From Halobacteriales archaeon QS_9_67_15 (GTDB lineage Archaea; Halobacteriota; Halobacteria; Halobacteriales; Haloarculaceae): a DNA stretch of 24,522 nucleotides. The first letter of the stretch is position 1; each line of letters begins with the position of its first letter. Location: positions 1 through 24,522 of the forward strand of contig PXSD01000086.1 in assembly GCA_003023165.1 (NCBI GenBank), written 5' to 3'. The notes under the pieces are model-generated. The model searched no databases, had not been told where the DNA came from, and worked only from the letters and a program-made list of their open reading frames with translations. This document shows, in pieces, positions 14,106 to 22,292 of this stretch. Made by a program: the position numbers and the translations under genes.

Positions 14106-14983
14106 TCCAGATCAGCCCGTCGGAACAGCAGATAACCGATCAGAAGCGGTCCGACCAGCCAGACGGCGAGGACGACTACCGAGAACTCGTCTTGCAGATA
14201 GAGCGGGAGCGCCTCGTTGGCCTCGGCCGACCCGTAGCTCACCTCGTCGGGGACGCTCGATATGAAGACGACCTGGCGCATGTCCGCCGGGAGTACGAGG
14301 TTGACCGCTTTCCGATACCCGAGGTACGGGCTCGTGTACTGGACGGCGTTGTAGAGGTCCGGGTTCGGGTCGGCTCCCAGCACCGTCGTGTGGACCCAGC
14401 GGGCGATCCTGGACACCTGCACCACCGGGAAGACGTAGAGGATCACGAGCAGGAAGTACGTCCCGAACGCGCCGGCGATGGCGCGACTCCGGGAGGCCGC
14501 GGCCGAGGACATCGCCAGCGCGACGCTGACGAAGGTGCTCCCGTAGACCAGCGTCACCAGCAGCGTGCCGAAGACGACGCCCGCCGGGAACGCGCCGTGG
14601 CGAGTCAGTGCCGTACTGACCGCCGCGACGTACATGAACCCGACGCCGCCGGCGACGATCCCGTTCCGACTCAGGAGCTTTCCGACGAACACGTCCCGCC
14701 GCGTGTTCGGCAGCGAGAGCAGGAACTTGATCCCGCCGCCCTCTCGTTCCCCGGCGATCGCGAGGTAGCTCGCGACCAGCGCGACGATGGGCAGCAGGAT
14801 GCCGAGGATGAGTGTCAGCGCGCGGAACAGCGAACGCACCTGTTCGGCGTCGGTCCCCGAGGCGTTGCCCGAGACGTAGCCGACGAACGCCGCGATCAGC
14901 CCGAGGAGGACCGCTGCGGCCCACAGGAGCTTCGACCGACGCGCCGCCTTGAAGTCCTTCTTGGCGACCGTGACCGTACTCAT
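14102..14983 (-). CDS. ABC-2 type transporter permease
   Basis: A 293-residue integral membrane protein with six likely helices (about 18-38, 56-76, 110-126, 132-156, 168-188 and 268-288). It has the ABC-2 exporter form: cytoplasmic amphipathic N-terminus (VTVAKKDFKAARRSKLLW), the GER...FLLSLPNTRRDVFVGK coupling region (about 79-104), and a large external loop between helices 5 and 6 (about 190-265). The start overlaps the ATPase stop by four bases, so both subunits are made together. The substrate is not evident; family relatives export drugs, peptides or act in copper/NosY-type maturation. Confidence 0.88.
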   Translation of the reverse strand: MSTVTVAKKDFKAARRSKLLWAAAVLLGLIAAFVGYVSGNASGTDAEQVRSLFRALTLILGILLPIVALVASYLAIAGEREGGGIKFLLSLPNTRRDVFVGKLLSRNGIVAGGVGFMYVAAVSTALTRHGAFPAGVVFGTLLVTLVYGSTFVSVALAMSSAAASRSRAIAGAFGTYFLLVILYVFPVVQVSRIARWVHTTVLGADPNPDLYNAVQYTSPYLGYRKAVNLVLPADMRQVVFISSVPDEVSYGSAEANEALPLYLQDEFSVVVLAVWLVGPLLIGYLLFRRADLE

Positions 14984-15951
14984 GCCGAGACCTCCCGCGA
15001 GTCGCCACGCTCGACGGCCTCTCCCGCGGGTACGTCGCCGTCACCGTCCCGACCACCGCCGGTGAACTGGTTGAACAGTTCCTCCAGCGACGTGTTGTCG
15101 GCGAGGATGTCGACGACCTCGGTTCGGCGGTCGACGCGCTTGACGACTTCGACCTTCGCTTTCGGGTCGGTGCACGTCGCAGTCAGCTTCGCCCCCGCCA
15201 CGTCGACCTCGGCGACGCCGTCGATGTCGGCCACGCCGTCCACCGACGGGGCCTCGGCACACGTGAGTTCGATGCTCGCTCGCCCGTTCGCGCTCTCGCG
15301 GAGGCCCTCGATGCTGTCCATCGCGACCAGCCGCCCCTCGTTCATCACGCCGACGCGGTCACAGACAGCCTCGACCTCCGAGAGGATGTGACTCGAGAAG
15401 AAGACGGTCGTCCCGCTGTCGGCCCGGTCGCGGATGACCGACCGCATGTGCTGGATCCCGTTGGGGTCCAGTCCGGTCGAGGGCTCGTCGAGGATCAAGA
15501 GGTCCGGGTCGTCGGCCAGCGCCATCCCGAAGGCGAGGCGCTGTTGCATCCCCTTCGAGTAGCCGTCGGCGACGCGGTCGGCGTCGTCCGCGATCCCGAC
15601 GAGGTCGAGCAACTCCTCGGGGTCGTCGGCGGCGTCTTTCGTCTCGACCGCCCACTTCATGTACTCGCGTCCGGTCAGGTAGTCGTCGAAGCCGTACCCC
15701 TCTGGGAGGACGCCGATGCGGTCGCGGATGGCCGCCGCCTCCGCCTGAGCGTCCATCCCGAACACCTGCGCCGACCCCTCGGTCGGGCGGATGAAATCGA
15801 GCAGCATGTTGATCGTCGTCGACTTCCCCGCGCCGTTGGGACCGAGGAACCCGAATATCTCCCCGTCCTCGATCGTCAGGTCGAGGTCGTCGACGGCGAC
15901 CACGCTCTCCCCGAATCGTTTCGTCAGACCGTTCGTCCGGATGGAGGGCAT
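14980..15951 (-). CDS. ABC transporter ATP-binding protein
   Basis: A 323-residue ATPase subunit. Walker A is GPNGAGKST (37-45), the Q-loop region lies near ILP/PEGYG (81-87), the signature is YSKGMQQRL (131-139; SKGMQ in place of canonical LSGGQ, as usual in ABC-2 exporters of this type), Walker B LLILDEP (151-157), then STGLDP and the switch histidine in SSHILSE. A C-terminal domain of about 100 residues follows the ATPase core, as in CcmA/NatA-like proteins. It is the first gene of an ATPase-permease-membrane protein operon with four-base overlaps. Confidence 0.93.
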   Translation of the reverse strand: MPSIRTNGLTKRFGESVVAVDDLDLTIEDGEIFGFLGPNGAGKSTTINMLLDFIRPTEGSAQVFGMDAQAEAAAIRDRIGVLPEGYGFDDYLTGREYMKWAVETKDAADDPEELLDLVGIADDADRVADGYSKGMQQRLAFGMALADDPDLLILDEPSTGLDPNGIQHMRSVIRDRADSGTTVFFSSHILSEVEAVCDRVGVMNEGRLVAMDSIEGLRESANGRASIELTCAEAPSVDGVADIDGVAEVDVAGAKLTATCTDPKAKVEVVKRVDRRTEVVDILADNTSLEELFNQFTGGGRDGDGDVPAGEAVERGDSREVSA

Positions 15952-16025
15952 TCGACCGGAGTCTCACGCTCGTCCGGTAAGAACCTTCTCCTTGCTGAAA
16001 CGTCCGCTGTAGTCACCCGTCCCTG

Positions 16026-17141
16026 TCAGACGGTCACGACGATCGGGACCGGCGTGAAACACAGGAGCCCGAGGACGAGCGTGAGCGCACCGACGGCCTT
16101 CCGCCGCCAGTCCACCGGCGAGTCGTCCAGCGGCGTCGCGGTGCCCGCCCGCCCGAACACGAGCGTCAACAGCCCCCAGAGTATCCAGATCCCGACTGCC
16201 TGCCCGTCGGCGAAGACGACCAGCGCGGCGGCGAGTCCGAACAGCACCAGCGGGAGGACGTATCGCAGGAGTTCCACGCGCTCGCCGAGGACCGCGCGCG
16301 AGACGTGCGCCCCGTCGAGTTGTCCGACCGGCAGGAGATTGAGAAACGTGACGAAGGCCCCGACCCACCCCCCGACCAGAACGGGATTGACCGCGAGCCC
16401 CGGGTCGCTGTACTGCAGCGGCTCGCCGAGCGCCGCGGCGACGACCTGGATCAGCGGCGGGTAGCCGAGTTCGTACTGGGTCGCGTACGCCAGTCCGCCC
16501 GCGTTGCTCACGTCTATCGGCGGCAGAGAGACGCCGATAGCGGTGACGACGACCGTCGCGACCAGCCCCGCCAGCGGCCCGGCGACGCCGATGTCGAACA
16601 GCGCCTCGCGGTCCGGGATGTGGCCTTTCATCCGGATTATAGCCCCGAGCGTCCCCAGCGCCGTCGGGACGGGGATGAAGTACGGCAGCGTCGCCTCCAC
16701 GTCGTGATAGCGCGACGCGACGTAGTGGCCGAACTCGTGGATCGCCAGCACCGAGAGGACCGCCACCGCGAACGGCCACGCCGACAGCAGTCGCAGCGCT
16801 CCCGCGTCCAGGCCGTAGCCGTACCACTGCGTCCCGGCGAACATCGTCGTCGCCACCGTCGCCAGAAAGAGGACGACGTTGAGCCACGGGATCCCCTCGA
16901 CCGTCGTCGAGCGCTCGGTCGCGACGAGGACGTGTTCACCCGTCTCTCGGGCCAGCCTGACGCGGTAGCCGCGGTCGCGAAACTCCGTGGCAAGTCGCTG
17001 TTCGACCGCTTCGCGGGCGCCCTCCAGTTCGCCGTAGTAGCGAGCGCCGTCGTCGGTGACCTCCACCTCGTACACGTCGAAGGTCTCACCCAGCGAACCC
17101 GGCTCCGGCAGGTCCGCCGGCGGCGACGTGGGCGTTGCCAT
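16026..17141 (-). CDS. Site-2 protease-like metalloprotease (M50)
   Basis: A 371-residue intramembrane zinc protease. A soluble N-terminal domain (1-82) is followed by about seven hydrophobic segments. The zinc motif HEFGH is at 135-139 within a helix (LSVLAIHEFGHYVASRYH), and the third ligand lies in NLLPVGQLDG (268-277), both in normal site-2 protease positions. Such proteins cut membrane-bound regulators or signal-peptide remnants; the substrate here is unknown. ATG 17141 (MATPTSPPAD) is chosen over the longer open frame to 17309: a GGTATATC box at 17166-17173 sits about 28 bases upstream, fitting a leaderless start. The upstream extension also crosses a GAGCG hairpin. Confidence 0.9.
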   Translation of the reverse strand: MATPTSPPADLPEPGSLGETFDVYEVEVTDDGARYYGELEGAREAVEQRLATEFRDRGYRVRLARETGEHVLVATERSTTVEGIPWLNVVLFLATVATTMFAGTQWYGYGLDAGALRLLSAWPFAVAVLSVLAIHEFGHYVASRYHDVEATLPYFIPVPTALGTLGAIIRMKGHIPDREALFDIGVAGPLAGLVATVVVTAIGVSLPPIDVSNAGGLAYATQYELGYPPLIQVVAAALGEPLQYSDPGLAVNPVLVGGWVGAFVTFLNLLPVGQLDGAHVSRAVLGERVELLRYVLPLVLFGLAAALVVFADGQAVGIWILWGLLTLVFGRAGTATPLDDSPVDWRRKAVGALTLVLGLLCFTPVPIVVTV

Positions 17142-17165
17142 CGTCGCTACTAGGGACAGGACCCC

Positions 17166-17173
17166 GATATACC
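17166..17173 (-). promoter_or_regulatory. TATA box for the site-2 protease gene
   Basis: GGTATATC on the minus strand, centred about 28 bases before ATG 17141, which supports this start and a leaderless transcript. Confidence 0.5.
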
Positions 17174-17205
17174 TGACCACGTTTTTGCGGGTGGGGTTCC
17201 CGCAG

Positions 17206-17242
17206 CGAGCGGAGCGAGCGAGGAAACCGCTCGCTTCGCTCG
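17206..17242. repeat. GAGCG-rich hairpin
   Basis: CGAGCGGAGCGAGCG (17206-17220) pairs with CGCTCGCTTCGCTCG (17228-17242) with one mismatch and a 7-base loop. It lies in the divergent gap between the site-2 protease and the 255-residue unknown gene. Such GAGCG stretches are common in haloarchaeal intergenic DNA; no function is known to me. Confidence 0.7.
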
Positions 17243-17334
17243 CGGTATGCGATGGCAACACCGCTCTCGAACGGCCGCCGCGACGTCCACCGACCGTCCG
17301 ACCGTTCATGCCGATCCGGACCGTACCGTGTACA

Positions 17335-18102
17335 ATGGCATACTCACCGCTCCCGGATATCGATCCCGTCCGCTCGGACCTCGCCGAGCGGGGCTACGAG
17401 ACGGTGCGACTCTCCGGCGCGAGCGAACCCGCTGCGGTCGCGACCGGCGGGCAGGCACCCGAGGCGGTCACCGACCGCCCGCTCTCCGTCGAACCGCTCG
17501 GCGAGGCGACCCCGCTCCGACTGGTCGCGACCCTCGCCGCGGCCGCTCGCGACCAGCGCGCGACGCTGTTCGTCGCCGACCCCGAGACCGCTCGCGAGGC
17601 GAACGAGACCCTCTCCGAACCGTTCCTCCGTCGACCGGACGAAGACGGCTCGCGAGCGTTCTACTCGATCCCCGACCGCATCCTGCTGACCGACGACACC
17701 TACGCCGCCGTTGGAACGGACGGCACCCTCCGCTGGCGCGAGGAACCCGCGACCGCCGGCGTCACCGGCGACGGGACGGACGACCCCCGACTTCGGCTGG
17801 AGGCCGACGGCGACCTCGCCGCCGCGCTCCCCTCCGTCGACGGTCTCACCTGCCCCGGTCCCGACCCGAGCGCGTTCCCCTACCGGTACTCCCGAGGAGC
17901 GGACAAGCGGATCCACGTCTTCGACCGCGACGGCGAACTCGGGACCGTTCGGGGGATCACCGCGATGAAATCGGACGGCTATCGCCCCGTCCCGCTCCCG
18001 CTCGTCCCCGAACACCACCTCCGGGAGAACGCTCACCTCGCTCGCCGGTGGACGGTCGCGGCAGTCGACGAGAACGGTGAGGTCTCATATCGAACCGCGT
18101 AG
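17335..18102 (+). CDS. Conserved-looking hypothetical protein, 255 residues
   Basis: I do not recognise the family. The acidic, soluble protein has no membrane segment or signal peptide. Residues 55-90 (TPLRLVATLAAAARDQRATLFVADPETAREANETL) look like an alpha/beta unit with a nucleotide- or DNA-helicase-like flavour. Later parts carry RAFYSIPDRILLTDDTYAAVG, a Trp-Arg turn (TLRWREEP) and a C-terminal PYRYSRGADKRIHVFDRDGELG (about 182-203) with a C-terminal WTVAAVDENGEV strand. One Cys (C173, in LTCPGP) is present. ATG 17335 is chosen: the frame is open back to 17056 but the extra part overlaps the protease gene and hairpin. No clear TATA box is visible before it. Codon use is typical of the neighbours. 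Confidence 0.75.
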   Translation: MAYSPLPDIDPVRSDLAERGYETVRLSGASEPAAVATGGQAPEAVTDRPLSVEPLGEATPLRLVATLAAAARDQRATLFVADPETAREANETLSEPFLRRPDEDGSRAFYSIPDRILLTDDTYAAVGTDGTLRWREEPATAGVTGDGTDDPRLRLEADGDLAAALPSVDGLTCPGPDPSAFPYRYSRGADKRIHVFDRDGELGTVRGITAMKSDGYRPVPLPLVPEHHLRENAHLARRWTVAAVDENGEVSYRTA

Positions 18103-18191
18103 CTCTCGGGACCGAAATCACGGCAGAAACGGGACTCTCTCGCTACGCTCGTTCTTCGGCGTCTCGCGGGTCGCTCCGCTCCCCGCTCGAC

Positions 18192-18228
18192 CGTTCCGAG
18201 GAACGCTTCGCGGTGCTCAGCGTTCCTC
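18192..18228. terminator. Hairpin at the 3' end of spt5
   Basis: GAGGAACGC (18198-18206) and GCGTTCCTC (18220-18228) form a perfect 9-bp stem that includes the spt5 stop codon. A competing palindrome CGTTCC-GA-GGAACG occupies 18192-18205, so the two stems are mutually exclusive. It may end or process the secE-spt5 transcript. No T-tract follows on the minus strand. It lies in the 114-bp convergent gap. Confidence 0.4.
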
Positions 18229-18654
18229 GCTGTCCAGCACGCGGATCTGGTCCCCGCGAACCGTGACCGGAATCGGAACGGTCGCCTCGTACAGTTCGAC
18301 GGTGACCTGGTCCTTGCCTTCGTCGATGCGCTGGACCTGCGCCTTCTCGCCTTTGAACGGGCCGGCGATGAGTTCGACGATGTCCCCTTCGGCGATGCCC
18401 TCCACGTCCGGCTTCGGCGAGAGGAAGTGTTCGACCTCGCTGATCCCGGACTTGCCGGGGACGACGCCCCGCATGTGGGGAATCTCGTCGGAGATACGCT
18501 CGAAGACGGCGGAATCGTCGGCCTCGACCATGACGTAGGAGGTCAGCGAGTCCGGCGCGAGCGCGGCGTGGATGGCGTCCTCCTCGCGGTTCATGATCAT
18601 CTCCGCGACGGTGCGCTCCTGACTGGCCGTGGTCTTGACGGCGAAGATGCCCAT
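18217..18654 (-). CDS. spt5: Transcription elongation factor Spt5 (NusG family)
   Basis: A 145-residue archaeal Spt5. The NGN domain (1-90; MGIFAVKTTASQERTVAEM, then YVMVEADD and HMRGVVPGKS) clamps RNA polymerase, and the KOW domain (about 91-140; VELIAGPFKGEKAQVQRID) follows. Spt5 works with Spt4 and RNA polymerase, and its KOW domain contacts the ribosome and other factors. The ATG overlaps the secE stop by one base (TGATG), so it is the second gene of a secE-spt5 unit, the common archaeal arrangement. Length and motifs are normal. Confidence 0.95.
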   Translation of the reverse strand: MGIFAVKTTASQERTVAEMIMNREEDAIHAALAPDSLTSYVMVEADDSAVFERISDEIPHMRGVVPGKSGISEVEHFLSPKPDVEGIAEGDIVELIAGPFKGEKAQVQRIDEGKDQVTVELYEATVPIPVTVRGDQIRVLDSEER

Positions 18655-18836
18655 CAGAAACCACCCGGGCCGCCCGGGACGAAGTTCATCACGACGAAGA
18701 TCAGGAACCCGAGGATCCCGACGAGGATGATCCCGGCACCGGCGATCTTCGCGACTTGCGAGAACTCCTCCCACGAGGGCGTGCTCGCCAGTTTCAGCAC
18801 GCGGACGTAGGAGTTGAGGTCGTAGGGAACGTTCAT
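18654..18836 (-). CDS. secE: Protein translocase subunit SecE (Sec61 gamma)
   Basis: A 60-residue SecE with an N-terminal amphipathic helix (DLNSYVRVLKLASTPSWEEF, about 6-25) and one membrane helix (about 31-52), the compact archaeal form. It holds the two halves of SecY together in the membrane. The stop codon overlaps the spt5 start. An AATAGATAG-type TATA box at 18862-18871 lies about 30 bases before ATG 18836, so the transcript is nearly leaderless. Confidence 0.93.
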   Translation of the reverse strand: MNVPYDLNSYVRVLKLASTPSWEEFSQVAKIAGAGIILVGILGFLIFVVMNFVPGGPGGF

Positions 18837-18861
18837 ATCGACCGGTTGCCCCCGCGGGCTT

Positions 18862-18871
18862 TTCTATCTAT
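18862..18871 (-). promoter_or_regulatory. TATA box for secE-spt5
   Basis: AATAGATAGA on the minus strand, about 30 bases upstream of the secE ATG; it shares a 128-bp divergent gap with the potassium channel promoter. Confidence 0.45.
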
Positions 18872-18940
18872 TGGTGCGGAATAGCCCCCGAACACGACCG
18901 TGATGGCCCGCTCGAACCGCGGCTCGCCCGGCCCAGAACC

Positions 18941-18946
18941 GTTATA
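18941..18946 (+). promoter_or_regulatory. TATA box for the potassium channel gene
   Basis: TTATAC centred about 21 bases before ATG 18965 and 27 bases before ATG 18971; the second fits better as a leaderless start. Confidence 0.45.
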
Positions 18947-18964
18947 CGCCAGAACCGCAACCAC

Positions 18965-20605
18965 ATGGATATGAATACGTGGAAGCGTCGGTCCGTCGCC
19001 TACACCGGCGTTCTCGCTCTCTCCATGTTCGTCTTCACCGTCGTCTACCAGTACGCGATGGGCGTCTACGAGCGCAACCCGGTCACGTTCCTCGAAGCGT
19101 TCCAGTTCGTCGTCGAGACGTTTACCACGACGGGCTACGGCGCACAGTCCGGCTGGGAGTCCGCCGCCGTCCTCTCGCTCGTGGTCGTCATGGACATCGC
19201 GGGTACGGTCATGATCTTCCTCGCGCTCCCGGTCGTGGCCTTCCCCGCCTTCGAGGAGGCGCTCTCGACGACGGTCCCGACGGCGGTCGAGAACGGGCAC
19301 GAGGACCACGTCATCGTCGCCACGTACACCCCTCGCGTCGAGACGCTCATCGCGGAACTCGACTCCCGCGACATCGACTGGGTCATCGTCGAACCGGACC
19401 GCGAGCGGGCGACCGACCTCTACGAGGACGATTACAATGTGATCCACTGCGGTCCCGATTCGGCGGACGGACTCGACGCCGCCAACTTCCAACGGGCGCG
19501 GGCGCTCGTGGCGGACGTCTCCGACCAGGTCGACGCAAGTATTGTCCTCACCGCGAAGGAACTCGACGAGTCGGTCCGCGTCGTCAGCGTCGTCGAGGAA
19601 CCGGACCGCGCTCGCTACCACGAACTCGCCGGAGCAGACGCGGTACTCACCCCGCGCTCGTTGCTCGGCGAGAGCCTCGCGCGGAAGATCACCGCGAGCG
19701 TCACGACGGACCTCGGTAATACGGTCGAACTGGGACAGGACTTCGAGATCGTCGAGCTGCCGGTCCACCGCGGCGCGGACGTGGCGGGCGAGACGCTCGC
19801 CGAGAGCGGGTTCAGCGAACGCGTCGGCGTCAACGTCATCGGGGCGTGGATCGACGGCGAGTTCGAGAGCCCGCCGGAACCCGACTCCGTCGTCGAAGCG
19901 GGGAGCGTCCTCCTGATGACCGGACAGGAGGCCCAGCTCGAACGGCTCGCAGACCGGACCCGCTCGGAGGTGCGCCGTCACACCTCCGGCGAGACCCTCG
20001 TGGTCGGGCACGGCGAGGTCGGCCAGACGATAACCAATATCCTCGACGGCGCAGGTCTCCCCCACACTGTCGTCGACAAGGAAGACAAGCCCGGCGTCGA
20101 CGTCGTCGGCGACGCCACTGACCCGGCGGTGCTCGACCGCGCGGGACTGGACGACGCCCGGTCGGTGATCCTCGCTATCCCCGACGACACCGCGGCGGAG
20201 TTCGCAACGCTGGTCGTCCGCGACCGGAGCGAGCGCGTCGAGATCATCGCTCGCGCCGAAGAAGCCGAATCCGGCCAGAAGATGTATCGCGCCGGCGCGG
20301 ACTACGTCCTCGCGCTCGGAACCGTCACCGGCCGCATGGTCGCCTCCGCCGTCCTCGAAGACGAGGACGTGATCTCGCTTGACACGCAGGTCGAAGTCGT
20401 CCGGACCCGAGCGCCCGACCTTGTCGGCCACTCGCTGGGCGACGCTGACGTTCGCGCGAGAACCGGCGTCACCGTCGTCGCCGTCGAGCGAAACGGCGAC
20501 GTGGTCACCGACCTCGACCCGGAGTTCCGGACGCGGGCGGGCGACGAACTGATCGTCGCCGGTCCCGACGAGGCGACCAACCGCTTCACCGAAGTCTTCG
20601 GGTAG
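18965..20605 (+). CDS. Potassium channel with tandem RCK (TrkA-N/TrkA-C) domains
   Basis: A 546-residue K+ channel protein. TM1 (about 10-30), a pore helix and selectivity filter TTTGYG (54-59), and TM2 (about 67-95) form an MthK-like two-helix pore. A first RCK/TrkA-N domain (about 113-225) and TrkA-C domain (about 235-320) follow, then a second TrkA-N (about 330-440; VVGHGEVGQTITNIL, GDATDPAV) and TrkA-C (about 455-546). RCK1 lacks the glycine motif (IVATYTPRVETL), so only RCK2 is expected to bind NAD(H) or another nucleotide. ATG 18971 is a possible alternative start (27 bases after the TATA box). The gene is inserted on the opposite strand between ftsZ and secE. It would serve K+ homeostasis, central for salt-in halophiles. 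Confidence 0.93.
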   Translation: MDMNTWKRRSVAYTGVLALSMFVFTVVYQYAMGVYERNPVTFLEAFQFVVETFTTTGYGAQSGWESAAVLSLVVVMDIAGTVMIFLALPVVAFPAFEEALSTTVPTAVENGHEDHVIVATYTPRVETLIAELDSRDIDWVIVEPDRERATDLYEDDYNVIHCGPDSADGLDAANFQRARALVADVSDQVDASIVLTAKELDESVRVVSVVEEPDRARYHELAGADAVLTPRSLLGESLARKITASVTTDLGNTVELGQDFEIVELPVHRGADVAGETLAESGFSERVGVNVIGAWIDGEFESPPEPDSVVEAGSVLLMTGQEAQLERLADRTRSEVRRHTSGETLVVGHGEVGQTITNILDGAGLPHTVVDKEDKPGVDVVGDATDPAVLDRAGLDDARSVILAIPDDTAAEFATLVVRDRSERVEIIARAEEAESGQKMYRAGADYVLALGTVTGRMVASAVLEDEDVISLDTQVEVVRTRAPDLVGHSLGDADVRARTGVTVVAVERNGDVVTDLDPEFRTRAGDELIVAGPDEATNRFTEVFG

Positions 20606-20676
20606 GTCGGCCGCCCGCAACGGGCGGACCGCCGACGCGGTGCCAACGAGAACACGTTATCTTCAGTACCATACTA

Positions 20677-20865
20677 GTGTTCAGCGAGGGTTTTTCGTCC
20701 GGCCACGGGAAACTCGTCGGCCGACAGTTGACTCGGGTCGTCGACGGCGAAATAACGGAGACGACACTGTCCGAGACGGAGTGGGACAAGACGGTCGTCG
20801 ACTTTCGGTGCCGACTGGGCTGGCACTCGCGAGTGAGCGCACCTGCGGCAGAATGGAGAATCTAG
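20677..20865 (+). CDS. Possible small hypothetical protein (62 residues)
   Basis: This frame begins with GTG 20677 and reads VFSEGFSSGHGKLVGRQ, then a middle part ITETTLSETEWDKTVVDFRCR and an end WHSRVSAPAAEWRI. It has high G/C at third positions like real haloarchaeal genes and an A/T-rich TTATCTT box about 20 bases upstream. I recognise no family. The 273-bp gap between the channel and ftsZ otherwise has no gene, so it may be an unannotated small gene or chance. Evidence is weak. Confidence 0.3.
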   Translation: MFSEGFSSGHGKLVGRQLTRVVDGEITETTLSETEWDKTVVDFRCRLGWHSRVSAPAAEWRI

Positions 20866-20878
20866 AGGCGGGGCGCGA

Positions 20879-22051
20879 TTACTCGACGTAGTCGATGTCG
20901 TCGCCGAGTTCCTTCGCCGCGCGCTCCTTCTCGGCTTCGCTCTTGCCGTAGATCTGGGGGCTCTCGACGCCGGTGACGACGATCATCGTCTCCATCTTGC
21001 CCTCGAACTCCTGGTTGACCGACGCGCCCCAGATGATGCGGGCGTCGGGGTCGATGCGGTCGTAGATCTCCTCGACCACGCCCTCGGCCTCCTCGATGCT
21101 CATGTCGGGGCCGCCGACGACGTTGACGAGCGCGGAGTTCGCGCCGTCGAACTCGACGTCCAGCAGCGGCGACCGCAGCGCCGACCGAATGGAGTCCTGT
21201 GCCTTGTTCTCGCTGTCGGACTCGCCGAGGCCGATCATGGCGACGCCGCCGTTCTCCATGATCGTGCGAACGTCGGCGAAGTCCACGTTGACGAGGCCGG
21301 GCTTGGTGATCAGTTCGGTCATGCCCTTGACCGAGCGCATGAGGACGCGGTCGCAGATCTTGAAGGCGTCCTGCAGGGGCATGCTCGGCGCGTAGTCGAG
21401 CAAGCGGTCGTTCGGGACGACGATCACGGTGTCAGAAACCGCGCGCAGGCGCTCCAGCCCGGCGTCGGCGTTGGCGCGCCGCCGCTCACCCTCCGCCGTG
21501 AAGGGGATCGTGACGATCGAGATCGTGAGCGCGTCCTGGTCCTGGGCGGCCTGTGCGACGACCGGCGCGGAACCGGTCCCGGTCCCACCGCCGAGGCCCG
21601 CCGTCACGAACACCATGTCCGAGCCGTCGATGGACTGCTGGATGTCCTCGATGTTCTCCTGGGCGGCCTCCTCGCCGATTTTGGGTACCGAACCGGCCCC
21701 GCGACCACCGGTGCGCTTGCGACCGATGAGGATCTTGGTGTCCGCTTTCACCTCGTCCGCGAGGTGCTGGGCGTCCGTGTTCGCCGCGACGAGCTTCGCC
21801 CCGTGGATACCCTCTTCCATCATCCGGGTGACGGTGTTGCCGCCGGCACCCCCACAGCCGACGACGGTGATCTTCGTCTCCAGATCTTTGACAACGTCCG
21901 CCAGCTCCTCGTCGGACATCTGTCCTGACGTGGACATCTCGTCTGTTCCCGTCGTTCCGGCGCTCTGCCGTTGATTCTGGGGCTCTTGTCGCCCGGCCTC
22001 TCCCCGCTCTTCCTCCGCCTCGTCGATTGCGTCGTCGATTATAGAGTCCAT
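20879..22051 (-). CDS. ftsZ: Cell division protein FtsZ (FtsZ1 type)
   Basis: A 390-residue tubulin-like GTPase that forms the division ring. GTP-binding motifs are visible: GCGGAGGNTVTRM (66-78), the tubulin signature GGGTGTGS (154-161), and the T7 synergy loop NVDFADVRTIM (255-265). The N-terminal 50 residues are an acidic, Gln/Ser-rich tail, as in haloarchaeal FtsZ1. A typical acidic C-terminal end (ELGDDIDYVE) follows. The ATG lies about 32 bases after a TTAATAAC box. In many archaea ftsZ is followed by secE and spt5; here a channel gene separates them. Confidence 0.95.
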   Translation of the reverse strand: MDSIIDDAIDEAEEERGEAGRQEPQNQRQSAGTTGTDEMSTSGQMSDEELADVVKDLETKITVVGCGGAGGNTVTRMMEEGIHGAKLVAANTDAQHLADEVKADTKILIGRKRTGGRGAGSVPKIGEEAAQENIEDIQQSIDGSDMVFVTAGLGGGTGTGSAPVVAQAAQDQDALTISIVTIPFTAEGERRRANADAGLERLRAVSDTVIVVPNDRLLDYAPSMPLQDAFKICDRVLMRSVKGMTELITKPGLVNVDFADVRTIMENGGVAMIGLGESDSENKAQDSIRSALRSPLLDVEFDGANSALVNVVGGPDMSIEEAEGVVEEIYDRIDPDARIIWGASVNQEFEGKMETMIVVTGVESPQIYGKSEAEKERAAKELGDDIDYVE

Positions 22052-22078
22052 AATTTAAGTTGCCGTTGCCGGCCAACA

Positions 22079-22086
22079 GTTATTAA
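22079..22086 (-). promoter_or_regulatory. TATA box for ftsZ
   Basis: TTAATAAC on the minus strand about 32 bases before ATG 22051, with a GTCAG/CTGAC inverted pair just upstream (about 22099-22116). The rest of the 241-bp gap to dtdA holds no gene that I can support; a weaker CTTATGA box lies near 22150. Confidence 0.45.
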
Positions 22087-22292
22087 GCTTCTCCCAAGCG
22101 TCAGACGCCTGGCTGACACACGATGGCACGGCCGTACCCGCCCGCTCACGATCATAAGCCCGCGTTACTCCGGGAAAACGGCCGCTCGGCGGATCTCCAC
22201 GTGAAACGCCGGTCGAGCGGCGGAGCGAGCGGTAGTTGTCGGGTGCGTTCGAGATGATACCGGGGTTGTTACGACCTACGAGCGAGGTCAGA

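Noticed and set aside
17206..17242. GAGCG repeats as a CRISPR or satellite array
   Set aside because: Only a single short hairpin with no regular spacers.
18833..20620. 595-codon open frame opposite the potassium channel
   Set aside because: Antisense shadow in high-GC DNA; the channel strand has a selectivity filter and RCK motifs.
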